From NCBI RefSeq assembly GCF_014204985.1, contig NZ_JACHMP010000001.1:5332001-5396000 (forward strand): 64,000 nucleotides of DNA, in the 5' to 3' direction. Source of the DNA: Streptosporangium becharense. Lineage in GTDB: Bacteria; Actinomycetota; Actinomycetes; Streptosporangiales; Streptosporangiaceae. Made by a program: the position numbers and the translations under genes. Of this stretch, positions 35,131 through 45,077 are shown piece by piece. Under the pieces are notes generated by a model. The model saw nothing but the letters and a program-made list of their open reading frames with translations, did no database searches and was not told the DNA's origin. How positions within the stretch are numbered: position 1 is the first letter of the stretch; the number at the start of each line of letters is the position of its first letter.

Positions 35131-35185
35131 TGTTGGCATTGCAACACCACCAGATATTTCATCGAGTACGCTCAGTTAGCAACTG
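35131..35185. promoter_or_regulatory. Dyad symmetries between divergent regulator genes
   Basis: The AT-rich spacer contains TGTTG…CAACA (35131-35146, 6-nt centre) and CAGTTAGCAACTG (35173-35185, arms of 5). They are candidate binding sites for the HTH regulator encoded at 35281. Confidence 0.35.
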
Positions 35186-35280
35186 ATTCTGCAAAGTTAC
35201 CGTTCGATTCTTTCTGGAGTTCCAGTGCGACGGAATGGTGTCGAACGGCACACTGTCCGTAGTCATCTGGGGAGGTTGAT

Positions 35281-36144
35281 GTGGCAGGAGGGCGTGGCCC
35301 CACTGTTCGACGTCGGCGGCTGGCCAGCGAACTACGCAGGCTGCGTGAGCGCAAAGCGCTGACGATCGAGGAAGCTGCTGAGCGTGTGGGCTGGTCCACC
35401 GCGAAGGTCTCGCGGATTGAGACGGCCCGAGTCGGGATCACATCCCCAGATCTCACTCGTCTGCTCGATCTGTACGAACTTGACGCGGGCAAGCGGACCG
35501 TCCTGCATGCGCTGGCGAGAACGGCGCGTACGAAGGGATGGTGGGACGCCTACACCGACTCTCTGCCCAGCGACTATGCGACTTACATTCAGCTTGAGGC
35601 GGAGGCCGCGTTCATCCGCAGCTTCGACGGCATGCTCGTCCATGGTCTGCTCCAGACTGAGGACTACGCCCGGGAGGTCATTCGTTCGGCTCTCATGGCT
35701 CTGTCTCCACCTGCAGAGGTCGATCGACGTGTCGAAGTTCGTATGACTCGCCAGAACCTCCTGCTGCGCGAGGAGAACCCTCTTCGGTTCTGGACGGTGA
35801 TTGATGAGGCTGTCCTCGCTCGACGGGTCGGCTCAGCAGAGACCATGCGCGGCCAGTACGCCAAGCTTGCTGAGTTCGCTGGCCGAGACAACATCACGAT
35901 CCAGGTGTTGCCGTTCAGCGCAGGAGTTCACCCCGCCACCGCTGGGACGTTCGCCATCATGGAGTTTCGTGAGCCTTACGACCCTGACGTGGTGTACGTC
36001 GAGAGCATGACGAGTAGTCTGTATGTAGAAAAAGATGCTGAAATGTACTGGTATACGCTCGCGTTTGACCACCTTCGGGCGGTGGCACTCGGCCCCGACG
36101 AGTCGAGAGCGTTGATCTCAGAGATGGCCGAGAAGTCCTCCTGA
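35281..36144 (+). CDS. XRE-family HTH regulator with DUF5753 domain
   Basis: 287 residues from a GTG at 35281 behind GGGAGG. N-terminal HTH (RLRERKALTIEEAAERVG, then WSTAKVSRIETARVGI) and DUF5753 domain (YIQLEAEAAFIRSFDGMLVH, GLLQTEDYAREV, then VHPATAGTFAIMEF). It is a paralog of the regulator at 14816-15691 and is followed by its DUF397 partner. It is divergent from the ATPase operon at 34381-35063. Members of this family control development and antibiotic production in filamentous actinomycetes. Confidence 0.9.
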   Translation: MAGGRGPTVRRRRLASELRRLRERKALTIEEAAERVGWSTAKVSRIETARVGITSPDLTRLLDLYELDAGKRTVLHALARTARTKGWWDAYTDSLPSDYATYIQLEAEAAFIRSFDGMLVHGLLQTEDYAREVIRSALMALSPPAEVDRRVEVRMTRQNLLLREENPLRFWTVIDEAVLARRVGSAETMRGQYAKLAEFAGRDNITIQVLPFSAGVHPATAGTFAIMEFREPYDPDVVYVESMTSSLYVEKDAEMYWYTLAFDHLRAVALGPDESRALISEMAEKSS

Positions 36145-36183
36145 GAAATAGCTTCTACTTGATCGGAAAGGCTAGGCTCCAAA

Positions 36184-36477
36184 GTGGACGTGTCTCGCAT
36201 CGTGTGGCTTAAGAGCAGTCTTAGCGGTAACGGTTCTAATTGCGTGGAAGTTGGTATCTGGCGTAAGAGCTCCCTAAGTGGCAACGGCCCAGACTGCGTC
36301 GAAGTCATGCTCGCCGACACCGCCTCCACCACCACCGAACCCACCACCGACGCCGACCACCTCTTCCTGGTCCGTGACTCCAAGGACCCCGACGGCCCGG
36401 TCCTGTCCTTCACCCCCACCGAATGGGACGCCTTCATCACCGGCATCAAGGGCGGTGCCTTCACCGATCCGGCCTGA
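36184..36477 (+). CDS. DUF397 protein with duplicated N-terminal motif
   Basis: 97 residues from a GTG at 36184. The usual DUF397 opening motif occurs twice in a row: LKSSLSGNGSNCVEV then WRKSSLSGNGPDCVEV. It is followed by a Thr-rich spacer and the standard C-terminus (FTPTEWDAFITGIKGGAF). Canonical members, such as the one at 14592, have a single motif, so a short tandem duplication occurred here. It is the partner of the HTH regulator 40 nt upstream. Confidence 0.85.
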   Translation: MDVSRIVWLKSSLSGNGSNCVEVGIWRKSSLSGNGPDCVEVMLADTASTTTEPTTDADHLFLVRDSKDPDGPVLSFTPTEWDAFITGIKGGAFTDPA

Positions 36478-36495
36478 TCGTCCAGATGCTCGCGA

Positions 36496-36532
36496 TCTCA
36501 CCCTTCCCCGCCGCCGGTGGGGAAGGGTGAGA
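36496..36532. terminator. Hairpin terminator after DUF397 gene
   Basis: A perfect 14-bp stem, TCTCACCCTTCCCC (36496-36509) with its complement at 36519-36532 and a 9-nt loop. It lies 19 nt after the DUF397 stop. Confidence 0.65.
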
Positions 36533-36556
36533 CGAGCGCGGGGATGTGTGACCCGG

Positions 36557-36606
36557 GTCTCCGGATGCCACCGGATGGGCACGATAGTCCGGTGGCATCC
36601 GGAGAC
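36557..36606. terminator. Hairpin terminator after hsdR
   Basis: A perfect 19-bp stem, GTCTCCGGATGCCACCGGA (36557-36575) with its complement at 36588-36606 and a 12-nt loop. It lies 20 nt downstream of the hsdR stop on the minus strand. With the previous hairpin it separates two convergent operons. Confidence 0.7.
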
Positions 36607-36626
36607 GGAGGCATGAGCACCCGCCG

Positions 36627-39600
36627 CTACGCCTTCGGTGCCCATTCGTTGGCGAAGGTCTCCATCTGCTTGATGACGAGGTCCACGGCCTGGCGCTCCT
36701 CCTCCGGCGGGTAGTCGAACTTCGCCAGCAGCCGCCGGACGCGGGTGCGCAGCTTGGCCCGTACGGGCTCCCGGGAGAGCCAGTCGACGCTCAGGTTCTT
36801 GCGGATGTCCGCGACCAGCGCGCGGGCGATCTCGGCGAGGGTGTCGTCGCCCATCAGGGCCCGGGCCATACCGTGCTGGGCCACGGCGTCGTAGAAGGCG
36901 AGTTCGGCGTGGTTGAGCGGGGGGTCGAAGCGCTCGCCGCGCCGGGCGTCCGCGGAGACCTCCCGGGCCATGGCGACCAGCTCGGCGATCAGCTCTGCAC
37001 TGCTGAGCTGCTGCCGCATATACCGGATCATCAGGTCTTCGAGGCGCTCGGTGAAGCTCTCCCGGCGGACGATGTTGTGCCGGGTCACCTCACGCATCTT
37101 CTGCTGGATCAACCGGCGCAGGGCCTCGGCGGCCAGGTGCGGCGTCTCCGACTCCTGGAGTCTGCGCAGGTGCTCATCGTTGAGCCGGGTGATGTCGAGC
37201 AGCCCGATGCCGGCCTCGGCGTACAGGTCGGTGATCTCCTCGGCGTCGACGACGGAGGCGGCCAGCTGCGACAGGTAGAGGTTGACCTCGTCGGCCACCG
37301 GTTTGCCGGCGGCCTCGCGGTCTGCGACGTCCAGCTTCACCATCCGGGCCCGCACCTCGACGAAGAAGGCGATGTCTCGGCGCCACGTCTTCAGGTCCTC
37401 GAAGCGCTCGGAGATCTCCCGGCTCATCGCGCACAGCCGGTGGAAGCGCTCCAGGCGGGTGGCGCTCTCCTTGAAACGGGTGGAGAGCGGCTTGGCGTCG
37501 CCCTCCACCTGGTTGCCGGGTGTGCGCGGGTTGCGTAGATACTCGGTCACTCGGCGCAGGGTGTGCAGGCGCGGCTCGGGGTGAGAGGTGTCGGTGAGCA
37601 ACGCCCGCCAGTCGACACCGGCGAGCTGGCCGCAGATGGTCGTGTACTCGTTGCGGACCTCGGTGATGGCGCGGTCGATGTCCTTGCCCAGAGTCTGGTC
37701 CTGCTGGTCGCTCGGGGTGTACTCCGCCAGGGCCTTCTTCAGGTTCTCGGTGAGCGGGGCGTAGCCGACGAGCAGGCCGTCCTGCTTGCCGCGGAAACGG
37801 CGGTTGACCCGGGCCAGGGCCTGCATCAGGTTCGCACCCCGCACGGGCCGGTCCATGTAGAGGGTGTGGATCGGCGGCGCGTCGTAGCCGGTGAGCAGCA
37901 TCGAGTGGACGATCAACAGCTCCAGCTCGTCGTCGGGGTCCTTGGCGCGGGCCTGGACGGCCCTGTGCTGGGAGGGACGCAGGGCGTGCTCGCGCAGGTG
38001 CTTTGGATCGCTGGGATCACCGTGGAAGACGATCTTCATCTTGCCCTTGTCGACCGCCTCGTCGGCCCAGTCGGGCCGCAGGTCGGCGAGGGCGTCGTAG
38101 AGCCTGACGCAGACCTCCCGGCTGACGCAGACGACCATCGCCTTGCCCGGCCCGCCGATCTGCGGACGCATCAGCTCCGACCGCTTCTCCCAGTGGGCGA
38201 CCAGGTCCTCGGCGAGGGTCTTGATCCGGTCGGGTGCGCCGTAGACGTTGGTCATCTGGGCGGCGTACTGCATGGCCCGGCGACGCTCGGCGTCGTCCAG
38301 GTTGGCGGTCAGCGCGTCGGCCTTCTGGTCGATGGTCTCCGGGTCTACGTCCGGAGGCAGCGAGACCGGGATGAGCCGCGGCTCGTGGTAGACCCGGACG
38401 GTCGCCTCGTCGTCCACGGCCCGCTTGAGGTCGTAGACGTCGATGTACTCACCGAACACCTCGCGCGTGTTGACGTCGGCCCTGGAGATGGGCGTGCCGG
38501 TGAAGGCGATGAGCGTGGCGTGCGGCAGGGCGTCGCGCAGGTGGCGGGCGTAGCCGTCGAGGCTGTCGTAGTGGCTGCGGTGCGCCTCGTCCACGATGAC
38601 CAGGATGTTGCGCCGATCGGACAGGAGCGGGTGGTCGATGCCCGCCTCCTTCTCCTGCTTGGTACGGCCGAACTTCTGCAGGGTGGTGAAGACGATCCCG
38701 CCGGTGCGGCGGCGGGTCAGCTCGTCGCGGAGCTCCTCGCGGCTCTGGACCTGGACCGGGGTCTGCCCCAGGAGGACCTGGCTGTCGGTGAAGGTGCCGA
38801 ACAGCTGGTCGTCGAGGTCGTTGCGGTCGGTGATGACGACGATCGTCGGGTTGTTGAGCGCGGGCTGCCGGGAGGCCAGCGCGCTGACGCACACCATCTC
38901 CTCCGACTTGCCGGAACCCTGGGTGTGCCAGACCACGCCGGCCTGCCCGTTGCTCCGCGACGCCTCGACGATGGAGGCGACGGCCCTGGTGACGGCGTGA
39001 TACTGGTGCGGCTTGGCGATGCGCTTGCCGGTCGGCGTGAAGTTGACGAAGTTCTCGGCGAGGGTCAGGAAGCGCCGCTGCCCGAACAGGCCGTGCAGGG
39101 CGAGGAACATCGCCTCCTCGCCGTCGTAGCCGAGTGCGCCGGTGTCGACGCGCTCGCCGTTCTCGACAATGTTCCACGGTGCGAAGTGCTCGTACGGAGT
39201 GAACGGCGTGCCGTACTTGGCGGTGACGCCGTCGGAGACCATGCAGAGCACGTTGTAGCGGAACGCGAGCGGGAACTCGTCGAGGTAGGTGCCGAGCTGG
39301 GCGTGCGCGTCCTTGAGGGTGGCGTGCTCGTCGGCGGCGCTCTTCAGCTCGATGACGGCCAACGGCAGCCCGTTGACGTAGAGGACGACGTCGAAGCGGC
39401 GCCTATGCTCGCCGTCGATGACGGTGACCTGGTTGACGGCGCGGTAGGTGTTCCTGTTCGGGTCGCGCAGGTCGACGAGGCGGACGGTCGGGGTGTGCTC
39501 CGCGCCGAACTCGTCGGTGTAGGTGACGGCCCGGATGCCGGAGATCAGATGCTCGTGGGCGAGCCGGTTCTCGGCGAACGCCTCACGGGACTTGGGGGTG

Positions 39601-39836
39601 GTGGCGACCCCCAGGGCCTCGTGCACGGCGGCGGGCGGCAACTCGGGGTTGAGCCGCTCGATCGCGGCCCGCAGCTCGTCGTGGAGGACCAGGTCGTCCC
39701 ACGTGACACGGCCACCGGAGCCGGGTGCGATCCCCTTGCCCTCTCCCGGCTCCCAGCTGAGCTTCCCGAGCTCCTCCAGGGCGAGCCTCTCCCAGACGGC
39801 CTCGGTCATCTTGCCGTTGTGCATGCCGCCGGTCAT
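36627..39836 (-). CDS. hsdR: Type I restriction enzyme R subunit
   Basis: 1069 residues from an ATG at 39836 that overlaps the hsdS stop (ATGA). The N-terminal nuclease domain shows the PD-(D/E)xK core LAVIELKSAADEH (about residue 160). The helicase motor has Walker A GSGKSEEM, DEAH box VIVDEAHRSH and FTGTPIS. Motif VI-type residues ALARVNRRFRGK are present. The helical C-terminus (EEERQAVDLVIKQMETFANEW) is the usual HsdM-contact region. All key residues look intact, so it is predicted active. It is the last gene of a four-gene operon. Confidence 0.92.
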   Translation of the reverse strand: MTGGMHNGKMTEAVWERLALEELGKLSWEPGEGKGIAPGSGGRVTWDDLVLHDELRAAIERLNPELPPAAVHEALGVATTPKSREAFAENRLAHEHLISGIRAVTYTDEFGAEHTPTVRLVDLRDPNRNTYRAVNQVTVIDGEHRRRFDVVLYVNGLPLAVIELKSAADEHATLKDAHAQLGTYLDEFPLAFRYNVLCMVSDGVTAKYGTPFTPYEHFAPWNIVENGERVDTGALGYDGEEAMFLALHGLFGQRRFLTLAENFVNFTPTGKRIAKPHQYHAVTRAVASIVEASRSNGQAGVVWHTQGSGKSEEMVCVSALASRQPALNNPTIVVITDRNDLDDQLFGTFTDSQVLLGQTPVQVQSREELRDELTRRRTGGIVFTTLQKFGRTKQEKEAGIDHPLLSDRRNILVIVDEAHRSHYDSLDGYARHLRDALPHATLIAFTGTPISRADVNTREVFGEYIDVYDLKRAVDDEATVRVYHEPRLIPVSLPPDVDPETIDQKADALTANLDDAERRRAMQYAAQMTNVYGAPDRIKTLAEDLVAHWEKRSELMRPQIGGPGKAMVVCVSREVCVRLYDALADLRPDWADEAVDKGKMKIVFHGDPSDPKHLREHALRPSQHRAVQARAKDPDDELELLIVHSMLLTGYDAPPIHTLYMDRPVRGANLMQALARVNRRFRGKQDGLLVGYAPLTENLKKALAEYTPSDQQDQTLGKDIDRAITEVRNEYTTICGQLAGVDWRALLTDTSHPEPRLHTLRRVTEYLRNPRTPGNQVEGDAKPLSTRFKESATRLERFHRLCAMSREISERFEDLKTWRRDIAFFVEVRARMVKLDVADREAAGKPVADEVNLYLSQLAASVVDAEEITDLYAEAGIGLLDITRLNDEHLRRLQESETPHLAAEALRRLIQQKMREVTRHNIVRRESFTERLEDLMIRYMRQQLSSAELIAELVAMAREVSADARRGERFDPPLNHAELAFYDAVAQHGMARALMGDDTLAEIARALVADIRKNLSVDWLSREPVRAKLRTRVRRLLAKFDYPPEEERQAVDLVIKQMETFANEWAPKA

Positions 39837-40988
39837 AAGGCGTCCTCGACGATCCGCTCCGCATCCCGGACGCGCAGCTTGCCGGACATGAGCTGGGGGA
39901 GGAGGGTGTCGCGCAGGGCGGCGAGGGTGCGAGACTCCTGCTCCACCCGTGTTGCTTGAGTCATAAGTGGTCGTACGCGTTCGGACACCTCAGCCGCCGC
40001 AGCCGGTTCCAAGACCTTGATGAGCTGCTTATGTGCAGCATCTCGATTCAACCCGGGCACAGCTGAGTCGCCCACGAGTGCGGGAAGGTTTGCGGTCTCC
40101 AGTATGAGGAATGCAACTTCAGGAGATATGAACTTTGCGTTGATATCCACGAAGAAGGCTGTGTCAATCACCCAGCAAGGCTTGGGTGACCAGGAAACCC
40201 AGCCAGCATTTGCTCCCTTTCTTCCGACCACAGGAGTCGGACCGGATGTCAGTGGCGTGTCATGCCAACCTACCTGCCCGGTGCATCCGTAGACGGGTGT
40301 AGCACCTTCCCGGCGTTCTGCCTCTCGAAGTGCTTTACCGTACTTAAGGGATACGAAATTCCCTAGTTCGGAAGAGGTGCTTGCATCTGCAGAAAAATTC
40401 CTATAGATGGAACGAGACAACTCAAGCGCTGTCAATGTGATGCGCTCGTTGACCGCGATCTTGTCGTCCAGTGCCCCGAGCGCTGCTGCGATAGATTTCT
40501 GGATAGTTAACGGAGGGCTTGGAACCCGAAGCGACTTGATTGTCGCTACCGGCTGCCCCAGGCCGGGGACGCCAACGGTTGATACGTTCTGGAGGAGCTC
40601 ATGCTGGCCGTCCGGGGATGAGAACCAGTAGTAGTAGAACTCCGGAAGGGACCGTTTAGGGTCAAGACGGGCTTTAACCTGGCTTGTTGAAAGGACGTAC
40701 CGATGGTATCGGGGTGTGCGAGGGATCATTGATATCTGTCCTACTGTGCCCCGATGAGTGAAGACCAAATCGCCGGGTGCTAAGTTTGCTCCAGGTATCT
40801 GATCAGCTTTCTCGCCGCTGATGAACACGAATTCATCATCAAGGAACACGCCTTTGCTGAGATTGACTCCGCGGACTACTGGAATCCCTTGGGGGATGTA
40901 GTCCTCTTTGGTGATCGCAGACCCGTAAGGCTTTGAGAATGCGCTTTTCTCTGCCGCTGCGAGTTCTTCGAATCGGACCGTAGGCCAC

Positions 40989-40996
<8 letters not shown>
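39833..40996 (-). CDS. hsdS: Type I restriction-modification specificity subunit
   Basis: 387 residues. The ATG at 40996 is preferred (GGGGAGG 4 nt upstream, overlapping the hsdM end) over a TTG one codon earlier. It has two target-recognition domains separated by the conserved helical spacer (TIQKSIAAALGALDDKIAVN) and a similar helix at the C-terminus (ESRTLAALRDTLLPQLMSGK). The two halves give the usual pseudo-symmetry. Most of the gene (about 39960-40985) is markedly less GC-rich than hsdM and hsdR, as expected when recognition domains are swapped horizontally. It determines the target sequence for the complex. Confidence 0.9.
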
Positions 40997-42623
<1,627 letters not shown>

Positions 42624-42702
42624 CGTTCCTCTTTCCTCTGCGAGGGGGACGTGTTTCTTCTGCGAGGGGCGTACGGGGATCGTGGCGGTAGATGGTGGTG
42701 TA

Positions 42703-44850
42703 TCAGGAATCGTCGATGGTCAGAGTGCCGTCGGCGAAACCCGCGACGGTCAGGCGGCGGATCTCCTCCAGGGCGTCGTCCTGCGCGCGCAGCAGTTCCC
42801 GCCGTCGCTCGACCTCGGCGAGCAGGGCGTCGAGCCGCGCCGCGTCCGCCGGGTCGAGGTCGGGGAGGACGAAGTCCTCGATCCGCCGCGCGGGCCGTAC
42901 CGCGCCGCGGCTGCGGCCGGTGTTCCTGGCCGCGCTCAGCAGGGCGGCCAGGACGCGGGGTGTGAGCGGACGCTCGGAGGCGGGGGCGACGCGCAGGACG
43001 CGGGCGGGAAACGCCACCACGCACGTGCCCTCGTGGTCGACGGTGAAGCCGAGCCGGGGCGTGAGGGTGTAGACGAGGTCACCGGGCTCGGTGAACGCGG
43101 CGTACTCGTAGCCGGCGAGCACTGCGCGGTCGATGCGCCGCGCGCCGGCCGGGAGGTCACCGATGACCTCCTCGGGGCCGAGCACCGGGTGGTGGCCCTC
43201 GGCCGTCAGGTGCCGCGCGTCGAGGCGGTGCCCACTGACCTTCGTGACGCGTCCCGCCGCGATGAGCGCGCCGACCGTGGTGAGCCCCGGTCGCTCGCCG
43301 GTGCGCAGTACGACGCCGCCGCGCAGGCGGCCGTACTCGCCGGTGTATCGCCGGGCGTGCTCGTCGGCCTGCTCCAGCCGTCCCTCAGCCTCGGCGATCA
43401 GCGCGGGCCGCTCGGTCACCGTGCGGGCCAGGACGTGGGAGACGGGCGGCTCCATCGGGACGAGCGGGCCGCCGAACTCCGCGTCGAGCCGCGCGACGGG
43501 GACGATGCGGCCGTAGCGGGGGTCGTGCCCGTCGGAGCGGCGCCCCTCCGCGCGCCAGAGCAGGACGTCCTCGGCCAGCCGTGCCCGGACGCGCTCGTCC
43601 AGTGCTTCGGCACCGAGGTCGGCGAGGAGGACGAAGCCGCGCACGGCCGTGATCGGGTCGCGGGTGAGCGTCCACAACGCGCAGCGGTAGCCGGGGCGGT
43701 ACGGGGTCACGCCGCCGGGCAGGGTGACGACGGACTCCACGATGCCGCTGCGCAGGAGAGTGGAGCGGAACCGGGCCTCCTGCGTGTCGGGCAGTGCGCC
43801 GACGAGGGCGTCGGCGGGACCGAGCACGACGGCGGTGCGGCCCGGGCCGAGCAGGTCGCAGACCCGCTCGACGGCCTCCAGCGCGGCCAGCTTCGACCGG
43901 GTCTCCCCGGCCCGGTAGGGGAGGCGGGTGACGATGAGATCCAGGTCGGCCAGTCGTTCCTCCAGGTCGGCGCCGACACGCACGTCGAGGTCGAGTTCGT
44001 CGACGCCGCCGAGCAGGAGCCGGCGGCGGGTGAGGCGGGCGAGCCACTCGTCGGGCTCCGCGGCCAGCGCGCGGATCATCGTGGGATCCTCCACCGCGCG
44101 GACGAGCGCCGCCAGGAGGTCTCCCGCTCCGGCGTGGGGATCGGCGAGGGTGACCGTGCCGTGCCGCTCCACCCCGGATCGCGGGTCGGCGAGCCGGACG
44201 AGCAGCCGGAGGAGCTCGGGTGTGAGGGCGTCGGCGGTGAGTTCGGCCAGGCCGAGGCGGGCCCGTGCCGCCAGGAGCTGCTCGTACGCGCCTGCCGGGG
44301 TGTAGGCCGCCTCGACCAGGTCTTCGGCGAGACGGGCCAGGGGTACGGCCGAGCCGTCGGTGGCTCGCAGCTCCCGCAGGACGAGCTCGTCCTCGGCGTC
44401 CATCCGCTCGGCGCGGCGCCGGAGGGCGGCCCACGTCTCGTCCGGGTCCAGGTGCGCGTCTCCGCGCGGGTCGTCCGAGGCGCCGGGGAGCAGCGGCTTC
44501 TCGTCGAGGTGACGCAGGCAGAGCAGGCTGCCGACGATCTCGACGAGCCGGCGCGGGCCGAACCGGTCCGCGTGGGCGGCGATGGAGTGGAGGGCGGGCT
44601 CGGCCCGGAGGCGGGCCGGGTCGGTGTTGCCCAGGCCCGAGGTGATCAGCCAGTCGACCACCTCCCGGCTGTGGAACCGCGGCCGTCCGGCGCTTCCGGG
44701 CACCGCGGCGGGGAAGTCGTCGTACCGGCGGCGCCAGGTGGAGACCACGGGCCGCCTGACCTGGGCCATCGCGGCTATCTCGGCCATGGAGACCAGGGGA
44801 GCCGGGCAGAGGTCGGGCGTTCCGGGAGGCGTGGACCGGAGGTGTGACAT
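42703..44850 (-). CDS. Methylase-like protein with HTH and degenerate catalytic motif
   Basis: 715 residues from the ATG at 44850, with GGAGAG 9 nt upstream. The N-terminus has an HTH of the MerR/excisionase type (MAEIAAMAQVRRPVVSTWRR and FHSREVVDWL). The centre resembles an HsdM-type N6-adenine methylase fold with a motif I-like ADPHAGAGDLL, but the catalytic NPPY/F position reads IVTRLPYRA, with no Asn, so methylation is unlikely. The C-terminal third resembles an HsdS-like recognition domain (TTVGALIAAGRVTKVSGHRL, then helical DALLAEVERRRELLRAQ). It may be a DNA-binding regulator or sensor derived from a fused M-S protein. It is the first gene of the hsdMSR operon and divergent from the DndB-like gene. 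Confidence 0.7.
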   Translation of the reverse strand: MSHLRSTPPGTPDLCPAPLVSMAEIAAMAQVRRPVVSTWRRRYDDFPAAVPGSAGRPRFHSREVVDWLITSGLGNTDPARLRAEPALHSIAAHADRFGPRRLVEIVGSLLCLRHLDEKPLLPGASDDPRGDAHLDPDETWAALRRRAERMDAEDELVLRELRATDGSAVPLARLAEDLVEAAYTPAGAYEQLLAARARLGLAELTADALTPELLRLLVRLADPRSGVERHGTVTLADPHAGAGDLLAALVRAVEDPTMIRALAAEPDEWLARLTRRRLLLGGVDELDLDVRVGADLEERLADLDLIVTRLPYRAGETRSKLAALEAVERVCDLLGPGRTAVVLGPADALVGALPDTQEARFRSTLLRSGIVESVVTLPGGVTPYRPGYRCALWTLTRDPITAVRGFVLLADLGAEALDERVRARLAEDVLLWRAEGRRSDGHDPRYGRIVPVARLDAEFGGPLVPMEPPVSHVLARTVTERPALIAEAEGRLEQADEHARRYTGEYGRLRGGVVLRTGERPGLTTVGALIAAGRVTKVSGHRLDARHLTAEGHHPVLGPEEVIGDLPAGARRIDRAVLAGYEYAAFTEPGDLVYTLTPRLGFTVDHEGTCVVAFPARVLRVAPASERPLTPRVLAALLSAARNTGRSRGAVRPARRIEDFVLPDLDPADAARLDALLAEVERRRELLRAQDDALEEIRRLTVAGFADGTLTIDDS

Positions 44851-44935
44851 CCGCCGGCTCTCCTTCCTCGGAATCGCCGCCCAATCGCGGTGCACCGCAC
44901 TCTACGCACACTCAGGCATCGACATTGAAGAAATC

Positions 44936-44955
44936 TTGATAACCCGGGTTATCAA
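44936..44955. promoter_or_regulatory. Perfect 20-bp palindrome, probable operator
   Basis: TTGATAACCCGGGTTATCAA is a perfect palindrome centred in the 227-bp spacer between the divergent methylase-like and DndB-like genes. Its AT-rich ends stand out in this GC-rich DNA. It is a strong candidate operator controlling both directions, possibly bound by the HTH of the methylase-like protein. Confidence 0.7.
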
Positions 44956-45077
44956 CTTTGCGATTGCTTGGGAGAGTGAAAGAGGTCACTCTCGACTCGC
45001 AACATCACAGCAGTGCGCCGGGCCTCGCGAATCCCCGCCGTCCCGGCCGTTCCGTGTCGAGAAGGAGCCCCCGGACC

